From Amycolatopsis tucumanensis (GTDB taxonomy: Bacteria; Actinomycetota; Actinomycetes; Mycobacteriales; Pseudonocardiaceae): 64,000 nt of DNA. Below the pieces are notes generated by a model. That model worked only from the letters and a program-made list of their open reading frames with translations, was not told where the DNA came from and did no database searches. The stretch covers positions 1 to 64,000 of the forward strand of contig NZ_JAKGSD010000043.1 of NCBI RefSeq assembly GCF_021654135.1. The letters run 5' to 3'. A program made the position numbers and the translations under genes. This document shows positions 49,592-59,175 of this stretch, one piece after another (position 1 is the first letter of the stretch; each line of letters begins with the position of its first letter).

Positions 49592-51880
49592 TCAGTCGAA
49601 CAGCTTCGGGAGCGTGCTCTCGAACGCGTCGCGCAGTTCTTCCATCCCGAAGGTCGCCACGCCCTGGATCTCCAGGCCGCCCGCCTCCGGGTCCACGACG
49701 CCCGCCTTGCGCCAGGGGAGCCCGCGGGCCGTGCACATCTCCGTGAACCGCAGTTCCTCGGTCCGCGGCACCGCCACCAGGACCCGCCCGGTGGACTCCG
49801 AGAACAGCTGCACGAACGGGTCGGCGTCCTCGTCGAGCAGGGCCCGCGCGCCGCACTGGCCGATCAGCACCATCTCCACCAGGGCCTGCGCCAGGCCGCC
49901 GTCGGACAGGTCGTGTGCGGCCGAGATCATCCCGTCCCGCGAACCGGCGACCAGGATCTCCGCCAGCAGCCGCTCGCGCTCCAGGTCCACCTTCGGCGGC
50001 AGCCCACCCAGGTGCCCGTGGATCACGTGCGCCCACGCCGAACCGCCGAACTCGTCGTGCGTCTCGCCGAGCAGCAGCAGCGTCTCGCCCGCCTCGGCGC
50101 CGATCCCGGTCGGGATGCGCCGCCGCACGTCGTCGATCACGCCGAGCACACCGACCACCGGCGTCGGCAGGATCGCCGTCTCACCGGTCTGGTTGTAGAA
50201 GCTCACGTTGCCGCCGGTCACCGGGATGCCGAGCTGCGCGCAACCGTCGGCGATGCCGTGCACGGCCTGCTCGAACTGCCACATCACACCCGGGTCCGTG
50301 GGCGCGCCGAAGTTCAGGCAGTCCGTCACCGCCAGCGGGGTGGCGCCCGTCGTCGCCACGTTGCGGTACGCCTCGGCCAGCGCGATCTGCGCCCCTGCGT
50401 ACGGGTCGAGGTACACGAACCGGCTGTTGCAGTCCGTCGACACCGCGACACCGCGCCCGGTCTCCTCGTCGATGCGGATCATGCCGCCGTCCGACGGCTG
50501 CGACAGCACCGTGTTGCCGCGCACGTACCGGTCGTACTGGTCGGTCACCCACTCCTTCGACGCCTGGTTCGGCGACGAGACCACCTTCAGCAGCGTCTCC
50601 CGCAGCTCGTCCGGAGTGGACGGACGGTGCAGCTTCTCCGGCGTGTCCGCCTGCAGCTCGTCCTGAGTGGACGGACGGGCGACCGGCCGGTCGTACACCG
50701 GGCCCTGGTGCGCCACGGTGCGCGGCGGCACGTCCACCACGGTCTCGCCGTGCCAGGTGACCACCAGGTGGTCACCGTCGGTGACCTCGCCGATGACGGT
50801 GGCGATGACGTCCCACTTCGCGCACACCGCGAGGAAGGCGTCCACCTTGGACGGTTCGACGACCGCGCACATCCGCTCCTGCGACTCGCTGGAGAGGATC
50901 TCCGCCGGGGTCATGCCCTCGGCGCGCAGCGGCACCTTGTCCAGCTCGACGTGCATGCCGCCGTCGCCGGCCGCGGCCAGCTCCGACGTCGCGCAGGACA
51001 GGCCCGCGCCGCCGAGGTCCTGGATACCCACCACGAGCTTCTGCTGGAACAGCTCCAGGCAGCACTCGATGAGCACCTTCTCGGTGAACGGGTCGCCGAC
51101 CTGGACGCTCGGCAGCTTCTTGCGGCCGCCGGAGTTCTCGTCGCCGGAGAAGGTGTCGCTGGCCAGCACCGACACGCCGCCGATGCCGTCCAGACCGGTC
51201 CGCGCGCCGAACAGGATGATCTTGTTGCCGGTGCCTGACGCGAACGCCAGGTGCAGGTCCTCGGTGCGCATCGCGCCCACGCACAGCGCGTTCACCAGTG
51301 GGTTGCCCGCGTAGCTGGCGTCGAAGGCGACCTCGCCGCCGATGTTGGGCAGGCCGAGGCAGTTGCCGTACCCGGCGACGCCGGCCACGACACCCGGCAG
51401 CACGCGGCGGGTGTCCGGCGCGTCGGCCGGGCCGAAGCGCAGCGAGTCGGCCACCGCGAGCGGCCGCGCGCCCATCGCCAGGATGTCGCGCACGATGCCG
51501 CCGACACCCGTCGCGGCGCCCTGGTAGGGCTCCACATAGGACGGATGGTTGTGGCTCTCGACCTTGAAGGTGACCGCCCAGCCGTCACCGATGTCGACGA
51601 CACCGGCGTTCTCGCCGATCCCGGCGAGCATCTTCGAGCGCATCTCCTCGGTGGTGGTCTCGCCGAAGTAGCGCAGGTGCTTCTTCGACGACTTGTACGA
51701 GCAGTGCTCGCTCCACATCACCGAGTACATGGCCAGTTCGGCGTCCGTCGGCCGCCTGCCCAGGATCTCGCGGATGCGCGCGTACTCGTCGTCGGCGAGC
51801 CCGAGCTCGCGGTAGGGCTGCGGGAGGTCCGGCGTTTCCGCGGCCCGCTCGGTCGTGTCGATGGCCAGGGTGTCGGTCAC
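49592..51880 (-). CDS. purL: Phosphoribosylformylglycinamidine synthase subunit PurL
   Basis: A 762-residue small-type PurL (FGAM synthetase), the ATPase subunit that works with PurQ and PurS. Conserved segments: MWSEHCSYKSSKKHLRYF, FKVESHNHPSYVEPYQGAATGVGGIVRD, KIILFGARTGLDGIGG and SAHDLSDGGLAQAL. GTG 51880 starts it (VTDTLAIDTT); earlier in-frame starts lack family sequence, and the Shine-Dalgarno GGAGG is unusually close. It is separated from purQ and purS by the plus-strand ABC pair. Confidence 0.96.
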   Translation of the reverse strand: MTDTLAIDTTERAAETPDLPQPYRELGLADDEYARIREILGRRPTDAELAMYSVMWSEHCSYKSSKKHLRYFGETTTEEMRSKMLAGIGENAGVVDIGDGWAVTFKVESHNHPSYVEPYQGAATGVGGIVRDILAMGARPLAVADSLRFGPADAPDTRRVLPGVVAGVAGYGNCLGLPNIGGEVAFDASYAGNPLVNALCVGAMRTEDLHLAFASGTGNKIILFGARTGLDGIGGVSVLASDTFSGDENSGGRKKLPSVQVGDPFTEKVLIECCLELFQQKLVVGIQDLGGAGLSCATSELAAAGDGGMHVELDKVPLRAEGMTPAEILSSESQERMCAVVEPSKVDAFLAVCAKWDVIATVIGEVTDGDHLVVTWHGETVVDVPPRTVAHQGPVYDRPVARPSTQDELQADTPEKLHRPSTPDELRETLLKVVSSPNQASKEWVTDQYDRYVRGNTVLSQPSDGGMIRIDEETGRGVAVSTDCNSRFVYLDPYAGAQIALAEAYRNVATTGATPLAVTDCLNFGAPTDPGVMWQFEQAVHGIADGCAQLGIPVTGGNVSFYNQTGETAILPTPVVGVLGVIDDVRRRIPTGIGAEAGETLLLLGETHDEFGGSAWAHVIHGHLGGLPPKVDLERERLLAEILVAGSRDGMISAAHDLSDGGLAQALVEMVLIGQCGARALLDEDADPFVQLFSESTGRVLVAVPRTEELRFTEMCTARGLPWRKAGVVDPEAGGLEIQGVATFGMEELRDAFESTLPKLFD

Positions 51881-51961
51881 GGCCTCCAGGGTACTTGCAG
51901 CGCTCTGACCGGCAGAAAATCGGTCGCGTGAGGTGAGCTGGGGCACTTACCGTCTGTTGTC

Positions 51962-53542
51962 ATGCGCCTCCCGTCCCGGCTCACGCCACTGCGATTCCTG
52001 GGCGCGCTCCTGCGGGCGCGGCCGTGGCTCGCCGTGTCCGCGTGCGTCCTGGGCGCGCTGTGGTTGCTGCCCGGCGCGCTGCTGCCGCTCGTGATCGGCG
52101 GGGTGGTCGAGGACATCCGCGCGGGCGAGGAGCTGCTCGGCGGGGTCGGTCTGGTCGTGTTGCTCGGCGTGGCGCAGGCGGTGTGCGCAGGCGCGCTGAT
52201 CTTCGCCGTGCACACCATGTGGATCCACGGCGCGGCGATGACGCAGCGTGCGGTCGTCGAGCACACCGCGCGGCTCGGCGCGTCGCTGCGCCCGCAGGCC
52301 GGGACCGGTGACGTGATGGCGGTGTCCTCCTCGGACATCAACCACATCGGCAACGTGTTCGAGGTGACCGGCCGGCTGTTCGGCTCGGTGGTGGCCTTCC
52401 TCACCGTGAGCCTGGTGCTGATCGGCATGTCGCCGCTGCTGGGCGTGATCGCGTTGGTCGGGGTCCCGCTCGCGACGCTGAGCATGGGCAAGCTGGTCGC
52501 GCCGCTGCAGCGCCGCAAGGGCGTGCAGCGCGAGGAGCTGTCCAGCGTGAACGCGCTGGCCGCGGACATCGTGTCGGGCCTGCGGATCCTCCGCGGCGTC
52601 GGCGGCGAGCAGCAGTTCCTCGGCCGGTTCCGCGGTGCCAGCCAGCGCGTCCGGCGAGCCGGGGTCGAGGTGGCGCGCAGCGAGTCGTGGCTGGTGGGCG
52701 CCGAGGTGCTGCTGCCCGGCCTGGTCACCGTGGCGATCACCTGGGTCGGCGCGCGGTTCGTCGCGGCGGGCACGATCAGCGTCGGCGAGCTGGTGGCGTT
52801 CTACTCCTCGTCGGTGTTCCTGGTGGTGCCGGTGAGCACGGCGACCGAGTTCACCGCCGCGTTCTCCTCGGCGATGGTGTCGGCGAAGAAGGTCTGCGGC
52901 GTGCTGAGCCTGCGGCCGCTGCTGTCCGAGCCGGACGCGCCGGTCGCGCTGCCGGACGGGCCGCTGGAGCTGCACGACACGACCTCCGGTTTCACCGCGG
53001 TGGCCGGGAAGCTGACCGTCGTGGACGCCGGGCCGGAGGCCGAGGCGCTGGCCGCACGGCTGGCCCGGTTCGCCGACCCGGAGCCCGGCGAGCGGGTGCT
53101 CGTGTCCGGCGTGCCCGCCGACCACGTTACGCTGGCCGAACTCCGGGCGCGCGTGGTCTACGCGCACAACCAGGACCTGTGGTTCTCCGGCATCCTGCGG
53201 GACCAGCTGGTCCCGGCCGAGCGGGCGGAGGTCGCGCTGTGGGCCGCCGACGCCGAGGACATCGTCGAAGGCCTGCCGAACGGGCTCGACGAGCTGATCG
53301 GCGAGCGGGGCCGCGAGGTGTCCGGCGGCCAGCGGCAGCGGCTGAACCTCGCCCGCGCGCTGGCACTGGACGCCGACACCCTGCTGCTCGACGAACCGAC
53401 CTCGGCCGTCGACGCGCACACCGAGGCCCGCATCACCGAGCGGGTCACCGAGCTGCGCCGCGGCCGCACGACCGTCGTCTTCACGGAAAGTCCACTGTGG
53501 AAAGCGGTGGCGGACGAGGTGATCACATGCGTTTCAAGCTAG
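51962..53542 (+). CDS. ABC exporter half-transporter 1, degenerate Walker A, intact signature
   Basis: A 526-residue membrane-NBD fusion. The type I exporter membrane domain has six helices (about 1-310). In the nucleotide-binding domain the P-loop GxxGxGKS is absent: the place reads TVVDAGPEAEALAARL (about 352-367). The signature VSGGQRQRLNLARAL (453-467) and Walker B TLLLDEPTSAVD are intact. The pair with the next gene forms a heterodimer. ATG 51962 has a TACCGT -10 eight bases upstream and no ribosome-binding site, suggesting a leaderless start. It overlaps the next gene by 16 bp. Confidence 0.92.
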   Translation: MRLPSRLTPLRFLGALLRARPWLAVSACVLGALWLLPGALLPLVIGGVVEDIRAGEELLGGVGLVVLLGVAQAVCAGALIFAVHTMWIHGAAMTQRAVVEHTARLGASLRPQAGTGDVMAVSSSDINHIGNVFEVTGRLFGSVVAFLTVSLVLIGMSPLLGVIALVGVPLATLSMGKLVAPLQRRKGVQREELSSVNALAADIVSGLRILRGVGGEQQFLGRFRGASQRVRRAGVEVARSESWLVGAEVLLPGLVTVAITWVGARFVAAGTISVGELVAFYSSSVFLVVPVSTATEFTAAFSSAMVSAKKVCGVLSLRPLLSEPDAPVALPDGPLELHDTTSGFTAVAGKLTVVDAGPEAEALAARLARFADPEPGERVLVSGVPADHVTLAELRARVVYAHNQDLWFSGILRDQLVPAERAEVALWAADAEDIVEGLPNGLDELIGERGREVSGGQRQRLNLARALALDADTLLLDEPTSAVDAHTEARITERVTELRRGRTTVVFTESPLWKAVADEVITCVSS

Positions 53543-55254
53543 TGCTCGCGACCGGCGCCGAGGCCCGGCGCTGGGCGCGGGACCTGCTGCGCGTGAACCG
53601 CCGCGAGTTCGGCGTCGTGATCGGGCTGTTCGGCCTGGCCACGATCGCCGGGCTGGCCGGCCCGCAGATCCTCGGGCGCCTGGTGGACCTCGCGGTGGCC
53701 GGGGACAGCCGGATCGACCTGCTCGCGCTCGCGTTCGTGGTGATCCTGGTGGTGCAGGCGGTGCTGAAGCGGCTCGCCCGGTTCCGCGCCGGGATGCTCG
53801 GCGAGCGCGTGCTGGCCGAGACCCGCGAGGGGTTCGTCGAGCGCGCGCTGCGGCTGCCGCTGGGCACGGTCGAGGCGGCAGGCACCGGTGACCTGATCAG
53901 CCGCGCGACCACGGACGCCGACCGGATCGACTTTTCGGTCCGCAACGCGATCCCAGAGATCTCGATCGCGCTGATCACGATCGTGCTGACGGTCGCGGGG
54001 ATGGTCGTCACCTCGCCGCTGCTGTCGCTCGGGCTGCTGGTCGCGGTGCCGATCGTGGTGCTCACGATGCGCTGGTACGTCCGGCGCGCGCCGCGGATCG
54101 TCGAGGAGATGCTCGACCAGTGGTCGGAGGTGCAGTCGAGCCTGCACGAGACCACCGAGGGCGCGCGCACGGCGGAGGCGCTCGGGCTGACCGGGCGGCG
54201 GATCGCGCTCGGGAACCGCACGCTGGCCGGGGCGATCCGCGGCGAGCAGCGGCTGCGCGGGGTGACCGTCGGTTGGCTGCCATGGATGCAGATCGCGCAG
54301 GTCACGCCGGTGGCGGCGGTGCTGCTGCTCGGCGGCTGGGCGTACGGCGAGGGCTTGGTCGGGCTGGGCACGATCACCACGATGGTGGTGTACGTGCAGG
54401 CGCTGGCCGGGCCGCTCGAAGAGGCGATGTGGTGGGTCGAGGACCTGCAGGTGTCCGGCACCGCGCTGCGCCGGGTTCTGGGAGTTCGCGGTGAGGCTGA
54501 GCGGGCCGGCGGACCGGAGCCGCGTGGTCAGGAGATCGTGGTGCGCGACGTGCACTACGGCTACTCGGCAGGCCGCGAGGTGCTGCACGGCATCGACCTG
54601 CGGGTGCCGCCGGGGCAGCGGCTGGCGATCGTCGGCCCGTCCGGTGCCGGCAAGTCGACGCTCGGCAGGCTGCTGGCCGGGGTCGCCGCGCCCGGTTCGG
54701 GTTCGGTGACGATCGGCGGCGCGGAGGTGTCCGAGCTGGCCGAGGACGTGCTGCGCGGCGAGGTGCTGCTGCTGACCCAGGAACACCACGTGTTCTCCGG
54801 GACGCTGCGGGAGAACCTGACGCTGCCTGCGGGTTCGTGGCCGGACGAGGAGCTGGTGCGCGCGCTGGCCGCGGTCGGGCTGCGCGACTGGTTCGGCGGG
54901 CTGCCGGACGGCCTGGAGACGAAGCTCGGCTCGGGCGCGCTGGCCGTGCCCGCCGCGACCGCGCAGCAGCTCGCGCTGGCGCGGGTCGTGCTGGCCGACC
55001 CGCACACGGTGGTGCTCGACGAGGCGACGTCGTTGCTGGACACCTCGTCGGCGCGTCACCTGGAGCGGTCGCTGAGCGGGGTGCTGGACGGCCGGACCGT
55101 GATCGCGATCGCGCACCGGCTGCACACCGCGGCGGCGGCCGACCGGGTCGCGGTGCTGGAGGCCGGGCGGATCACCGAGCTGGGCACGCACGCCGAACTG
55201 CTCGCCGCGAACGGCCCGTACTCGCGCCTGGTCACGGCCGCGCACGTGGGCTGA
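53527..55254 (+). CDS. ABC exporter half-transporter 2, intact Walker A, degenerate signature
   Basis: A 575-residue type I exporter half. Membrane domain about 1-320; nucleotide-binding domain with Walker A GPSGAGKST (370-378), Q-loop LLLTQEHHVFSG, Walker B TVVLDEATSLLD (about 494-505) and H-loop AHRLH. The signature LSGGQ is replaced by VPAATAQQLALAR (near 473). Together with half 1 only one ATP site would be canonical. ATG 53527 lies inside the upstream gene's end. Substrate unknown. Confidence 0.93.
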   Translation: MRFKLVLATGAEARRWARDLLRVNRREFGVVIGLFGLATIAGLAGPQILGRLVDLAVAGDSRIDLLALAFVVILVVQAVLKRLARFRAGMLGERVLAETREGFVERALRLPLGTVEAAGTGDLISRATTDADRIDFSVRNAIPEISIALITIVLTVAGMVVTSPLLSLGLLVAVPIVVLTMRWYVRRAPRIVEEMLDQWSEVQSSLHETTEGARTAEALGLTGRRIALGNRTLAGAIRGEQRLRGVTVGWLPWMQIAQVTPVAAVLLLGGWAYGEGLVGLGTITTMVVYVQALAGPLEEAMWWVEDLQVSGTALRRVLGVRGEAERAGGPEPRGQEIVVRDVHYGYSAGREVLHGIDLRVPPGQRLAIVGPSGAGKSTLGRLLAGVAAPGSGSVTIGGAEVSELAEDVLRGEVLLLTQEHHVFSGTLRENLTLPAGSWPDEELVRALAAVGLRDWFGGLPDGLETKLGSGALAVPAATAQQLALARVVLADPHTVVLDEATSLLDTSSARHLERSLSGVLDGRTVIAIAHRLHTAAAADRVAVLEAGRITELGTHAELLAANGPYSRLVTAAHVG

Positions 55255-55258
55255 GGTT

Positions 55259-55284
55259 TCCCCGGAGGCGGGCGCCTCCGGGGA
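55259..55284. terminator. Hairpin between ABC half 2 and purQ
   Basis: TCCCCGGAGGC (55259-55269), loop GGGC, GCCTCCGGGGA (55274-55284): an 11-bp stem between the convergent stops at 55254 and 55288. Confidence 0.75.
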
Positions 55285-55287
55285 CCA

Positions 55288-55959
55288 TCAGGCCTTGACG
55301 AGGCTGTCGACCAAGCTGAGGAACATCCCCAGCCCGTCGTCGCTGGGGCCGGTGAGCGCGTCGATCGCGTGCTCGGGGTGCGGCATCAGGCCGACGACGC
55401 GGCCGTTGGCGCTGCAGATGCCCGCGATGTCGTCACGCGAGCCGTTCGGGTTCTCGCCGACGTAGCGGAACACCACGCGGCCCTCGCCCTCCAGCTCGTC
55501 CAGCGTGGACTGGTCGGCGACGTAGCCGCCCTCGCCCGACTTGAGCGGCACCAGGATCTCGGCGCCCGCCTCGTACCGGGTCGTCCACGCCGTGGTGTTG
55601 TTCTCCACGCGCAGCCACTGGTCGCGGCACACGAAGTGCAGCTTCTTGTTGCGCACCAGCGCGCCCGGCAGCAGCCCGGCCTCGCACAGGATCTGGAACC
55701 CGTTGCAGATGCCGAGCACCGGCATGCCGCCCTTGGCCGCGTCGACGACCGACGACATCACCGGGGCGAACCGGGCGATCGCGCCGCAGCGCAGGTAGTC
55801 GCCGTAGGAGAAGCCGCCCGGCACGATCACCGCGTCGACGCCGCGCAGGTCCTCGTCGGCGTGCCACAGGTTGACGGCCTCCGCGTCGGCGTAGCGGGCG
55901 GCGCGGACCGCGTCCACGTCGTCCAGCGTGCCGGGGAAGGTGATGACCCCGATCTTCAC
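55288..55959 (-). CDS. purQ: Phosphoribosylformylglycinamidine synthase subunit PurQ (glutaminase)
   Basis: A 223-residue class I glutamine amidotransferase: VPGGFSYGDYLRCGAIA, nucleophile Cys in GICNGFQILCEAGLLPGAL, and the His-Glu pair in LMPHPEHAID. It feeds ammonia to PurL. GTG 55959 has GGAGG five bases upstream and overlaps the purS stop as GTGA. Confidence 0.96.
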   Translation of the reverse strand: MKIGVITFPGTLDDVDAVRAARYADAEAVNLWHADEDLRGVDAVIVPGGFSYGDYLRCGAIARFAPVMSSVVDAAKGGMPVLGICNGFQILCEAGLLPGALVRNKKLHFVCRDQWLRVENNTTAWTTRYEAGAEILVPLKSGEGGYVADQSTLDELEGEGRVVFRYVGENPNGSRDDIAGICSANGRVVGLMPHPEHAIDALTGPSDDGLGMFLSLVDSLVKA

Positions 55960-56192
55960 GAGAGCCTCCGCACGGTCCACTCCTCGATCACCGGGTTGGC
56001 GAGGAAGCCCTCGGCGATCTTGGCGAGCGTCTCGTCGTCGACCGAGTCGTCGACCTCGAGCTCGAAGTGCTTGCCCTGGCGCACCGAGGTGACCCCGGTG
56101 AAGCCCAGCCGCGGCAGCGCCCCGGCGACGGCTTGACCTTGCGGGTCGAGGATCTCGGGCTTGGGCATGACGTCAACCACCACACGGGCCAC
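55956..56192 (-). CDS. purS: Phosphoribosylformylglycinamidine synthase subunit PurS
   Basis: A 78-residue protein (VARVVVDVMPKPEILDPQGQ ... RQGKHFELEVDDSVDDETLAKIAEGFLANPVIEEWTV) that bridges PurL and PurQ. The start GTG 56192 follows GGAGCGA. It is translationally coupled to purQ. Confidence 0.94.
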   Translation of the reverse strand: MARVVVDVMPKPEILDPQGQAVAGALPRLGFTGVTSVRQGKHFELEVDDSVDDETLAKIAEGFLANPVIEEWTVRRLS

Positions 56193-56300
56193 GGCGGGTC
56201 GCTCCAGTAATCGCAGGTAGGCGGTACTCCCCGAGTCTAGCCGCGGTCGGCGCCACCCCGCCCAGGGTGGTGGCGGGTGTGACCTGGATACCTTCTGCGG

Positions 56301-56774
56301 ATGGGAATGACACTGGGGTACGTCGAGGTCACGCCGGAGCGGCTGGACGGCGTGATGGGTGACAGCGAGCAGGCCGAAGAGCTGTACGACGAGCTCAGCG
56401 ACGACGAGACCGTCCGCGACGCCTTCATCGAGAAGGCCTGGGACGGCATCCAGTACCTCCTCGACGAGGCGGGCGTCGGGGTGGAGCTGCGCATGGACGG
56501 CGACCCGATCGAACACGACGGCGACGAGTTCAACGGGTTCCGGCCGGAGGTGGTCAAGAGCATCGCCGAGTCGCTGAACGCCGCGCCGTTCGAGCGGCTC
56601 GCCGAGCACTACGACCCCGCCGACATGATGGCCCGCGGGATCTACCCGCGGATCTGGGACACCCACCCCGCCGAGGAGCTGGAGTACCTCTCGGAGAACT
56701 ACGCGAAGTTGCGGGAGTTCTTCGACGCGGTCGCCCGCGACGGCAACGCCGCCATCGGCTGCTTCTCCTTCTAA
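56301..56774 (+). CDS. DUF1877 (YfbM-like) protein
   Basis: A 157-residue protein with the DUF1877 pattern: MGMTLGYVEVTPERLDGVM, EKAWDGIQYLL, and YPRIWDTHPAEELEYLSENYAKLREFFDAVA. It is acidic and soluble with no known function. It ends 4 bp inside the convergent MFS gene. Confidence 0.88.
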   Translation: MGMTLGYVEVTPERLDGVMGDSEQAEELYDELSDDETVRDAFIEKAWDGIQYLLDEAGVGVELRMDGDPIEHDGDEFNGFRPEVVKSIAESLNAAPFERLAEHYDPADMMARGIYPRIWDTHPAEELEYLSENYAKLREFFDAVARDGNAAIGCFSF

Positions 56775-58060
56775 CCGGTCAGCACCTTCGCGGTGTCCGC
56801 GCGGCGGCGCAGCACCCGGCGCAGCCCGTACGTGCCGATCAAGCCGAGCACGGACACCGCGATCAGGAAGTACAGGCCGGTCGCGGCGGAACCGGTGGCG
56901 TCCACGATGGCCGCGATGCCCATCGGCCCGAAGCCGCCGCCGAGGTTGCCGATGCCGTTGATGGCGGCGATGCCCGCGGCCGCGGTCGCCCCGGCGAGGA
57001 ACTTCGGCACCAGGCCCCACATCACCGGCTGGGCCGCGTAACCGCCGATCGACGCGACGCACAGCCCGATCATCTGCAGCCACGGGGCGCTCGCGGTCGC
57101 GGCGACGACGAACCCGGCGATCGAGAAGCCGAGCATCAACGCGAGCCAGCCGAAGGGCGCCTCGCGCCGGTTGGCCAGTCGCGGCACCACGAGAAGACCA
57201 GCCATGACGCACACGTACGGGATGGCCGACACCGCGCCGACGCCGAACCCGGACAGGTCGCCGAAGCCCTTGACGATCGTCGGCAGCCAGAACGCGAGCC
57301 CGTAGGTGGCCAGCGGGAAGCACAGGAAGAACAGGGCCATCGCCAGCACGCGTGAGTCCTTGAGCACCGCCCACGGGCTGTGCGGCTGGGCGCCGGCCGC
57401 CTCGGCCTCGCGGCGCAGTTCGCCGGTCAGCCAGGTGCGCTCGTCGTCGGTCAGCCACTTGGCGGTCTCGGGCGACTTCGGCAGGACCCAGAGCACGATC
57501 GGCGTCAGCAGCACGGCGGGGATGCCGGTGGCGACGAAGATCCACTGCCAGCCCTCCAGGCCGAGGACGCCGTGCAGGTCGTTCAGCGCGCCCATCGCCG
57601 GGTTGCCGATGATGAACGACACCGGGCCGGCCAGCATGAACAGTCCGATCGCCTTGCTGCGGTGGCTCTCCGGGAACCAGCGGGTCAGGTAGTAGATGAC
57701 GCCGGGGAAGAACCCGGCCTCGGCTGCCCCGAGCGCGAACCGCGCCAGGTAGAACTGCCAGGTCGTGGACACCAGCGCGGTCGCGACGGTGACCAGGCCC
57801 CAGGTGAGCATGATCCGGGCGATCCACCGGTTCGCGCCGTAGCGGTGCAGGGCGAGGTTGCTCGGCACCTCCAGCAGCGCGTAGGCGACGAAGAAGAACA
57901 CCTGGCCGAGCGTGTAGACGGTCGCCGACAGGCCGAGCTCGGACTGCAGGGTCAGCTTCGCGAACCCGACGTTGGACCGGTCGATGTAGGCGATCACGTA
58001 CAGCAGCCCGAGGAAGGGCAGCAGGCGCAGGGTGATCTTGCGCAGGATGGCTGGGGGCAC
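56771..58060 (-). CDS. MFS transporter, ACS family (sugar-acid/aromatic-acid permease type)
   Basis: A 429-residue transporter with 12 helices. The opening LPFLGLLYVIAYIDRSNVGFAKL, the loop NRWIARIMLTWGLVTVATALV and ARFALGAAEAGFFPGVIYYLTRWFPESHRSKAIG match the anion:cation symporter family, which takes up sugar acids, tartrate or aromatic acids. One of the three shared inverted repeats of the IclR locus lies 23 bp before its ATG 58060. Confidence 0.92.
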   Translation of the reverse strand: MPPAILRKITLRLLPFLGLLYVIAYIDRSNVGFAKLTLQSELGLSATVYTLGQVFFFVAYALLEVPSNLALHRYGANRWIARIMLTWGLVTVATALVSTTWQFYLARFALGAAEAGFFPGVIYYLTRWFPESHRSKAIGLFMLAGPVSFIIGNPAMGALNDLHGVLGLEGWQWIFVATGIPAVLLTPIVLWVLPKSPETAKWLTDDERTWLTGELRREAEAAGAQPHSPWAVLKDSRVLAMALFFLCFPLATYGLAFWLPTIVKGFGDLSGFGVGAVSAIPYVCVMAGLLVVPRLANRREAPFGWLALMLGFSIAGFVVAATASAPWLQMIGLCVASIGGYAAQPVMWGLVPKFLAGATAAAGIAAINGIGNLGGGFGPMGIAAIVDATGSAATGLYFLIAVSVLGLIGTYGLRRVLRRRADTAKVLTG

Positions 58061-58082
58061 GGGTGACTCCGTTGTCTGCTCG

Positions 58083-58096
58083 TCCGATATCTCGGA
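58083..58096. promoter_or_regulatory. IclR-type operator 1 (before the MFS gene)
   Basis: TCCGATATCTCGGA, arms TCCGA/TCGGA with a 4-bp centre, 23 bp upstream of the minus-strand MFS start. Matches two other sites at 58199 and 61285. Confidence 0.55.
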
Positions 58097-58198
58097 TGAC
58101 GTTCGGCCCTCCGAACCTAAAGTCGGGATTCGGGCGATGTCAACCGTCTTGACCGCGGTTCGGCCAGCGCCTAACGTCGTCCGGGACTACGAACTGCA

Positions 58199-58212
58199 TC
58201 CGAAATTTCGAA
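58199..58212. promoter_or_regulatory. IclR-type operator 2 (before the U32-like gene)
   Basis: TCCGAAATTTCGAA, containing the perfect palindrome CGAAATTTCG (58201-58210), 16 bp upstream of GTG 58228. Confidence 0.55.
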
Positions 58213-58227
58213 CAACGGTGGTGAACC

Positions 58228-59175
58228 GTGGACAGAACCCGCGACTTCCTGCGCACCCTGGGCCTGCCGCCCGGCGACCCGGGGGAGCTGCCGACGAGCC
58301 CCAAGCGGTTCCCGGACGGCGCCCAGTACCGGGTGGAGATCCCGAGCGTCGAGGGACCGGAGGCGCTGGAAGCCGTCTGCGCCGAGGCCGACGCGCGCGG
58401 GGTCGTGGTGCACCGCGTCTCGCAGGGCAGCGGCGGCATGCTGCTGACGCGGCCGGAACTGGCCGCGATGGCCGACCTCGCGCGGGCGCGCGAGGTCGAG
58501 GTGAGCCTGTTCGCCCGCCCGGTCGCCGGGTGGGACACCGGCGCCGCGTCCGTGGCGCCCGGCGGTGGGCCGTTCGCCGCGCAGGCGCGGGGCGCCGAGC
58601 AGCTGGTCCACGTGCTGGAGGACATCCGCCGCACCGCCGAGGCCGGGATCCGCAGCGTGCTGGTCACCGACCTCGGCGTGCTGAGCGTCGCCGACCGCAT
58701 GCGCGCGGCCGGGGAGCTGCCCGTCGACATGCGGTTCAAGGTCAGCGTGCAGATGGGCCTGGCCAACCCGGCGTCGATCCGGCTCGCCGAACAGGCCGGG
58801 GCCACCACCTACAACGTGCCGACCGACCTGAGCCTGGCCCAGCTCGCCGCGATCCGCGCGGCCGTCGACCTGCCGCTGGACGTCTACATCGAGGCGCCCG
58901 ACGACCTCGGCGGGTTCGTCCGGCACTTCGAGATCGCCGAGATCGTGCGGGTCGCCGCGCCGGTCTACCTCAAGTTCGGGCTGCGCAACGCGCCGAACAT
59001 CTACCCCAGCGGCACGCACCTGACGCCGACCGCGGTCGCGCTGGTGCGCGAGCGGGTGCGTCGTGCTGAGATCGGTCTCGAACTGCTCCACCGGCACGCG
59101 CCGGAGGCCGTCGGCTCGGCCCTGCCTGCCGCCGACCTCGCCGTGCCCGCCACCGTCGCGGAGGTGACCCGATGA
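58228..59175 (+). CDS. U32-peptidase-like TIM-barrel protein of unknown reaction
   Basis: A 315-residue protein starting at GTG 58228. Its pattern (VEGPEALEAVCAEADARGVVVHRVSQGSGG near the N-terminus, IRSVLVTDLGVLS, FKVSVQMGLANPASIRLAEQAGATTYNVPTDLS, LDVYIEAPDDLGGFVRHFEI) suggests a U32-like or class-II-aldolase-type beta-barrel; the exact family is uncertain. It overlaps the aldehyde dehydrogenase start by ATGA and so is part of the same pathway. Substrate unknown. Confidence 0.75.
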   Translation: MDRTRDFLRTLGLPPGDPGELPTSPKRFPDGAQYRVEIPSVEGPEALEAVCAEADARGVVVHRVSQGSGGMLLTRPELAAMADLARAREVEVSLFARPVAGWDTGAASVAPGGGPFAAQARGAEQLVHVLEDIRRTAEAGIRSVLVTDLGVLSVADRMRAAGELPVDMRFKVSVQMGLANPASIRLAEQAGATTYNVPTDLSLAQLAAIRAAVDLPLDVYIEAPDDLGGFVRHFEIAEIVRVAAPVYLKFGLRNAPNIYPSGTHLTPTAVALVRERVRRAEIGLELLHRHAPEAVGSALPAADLAVPATVAEVTR

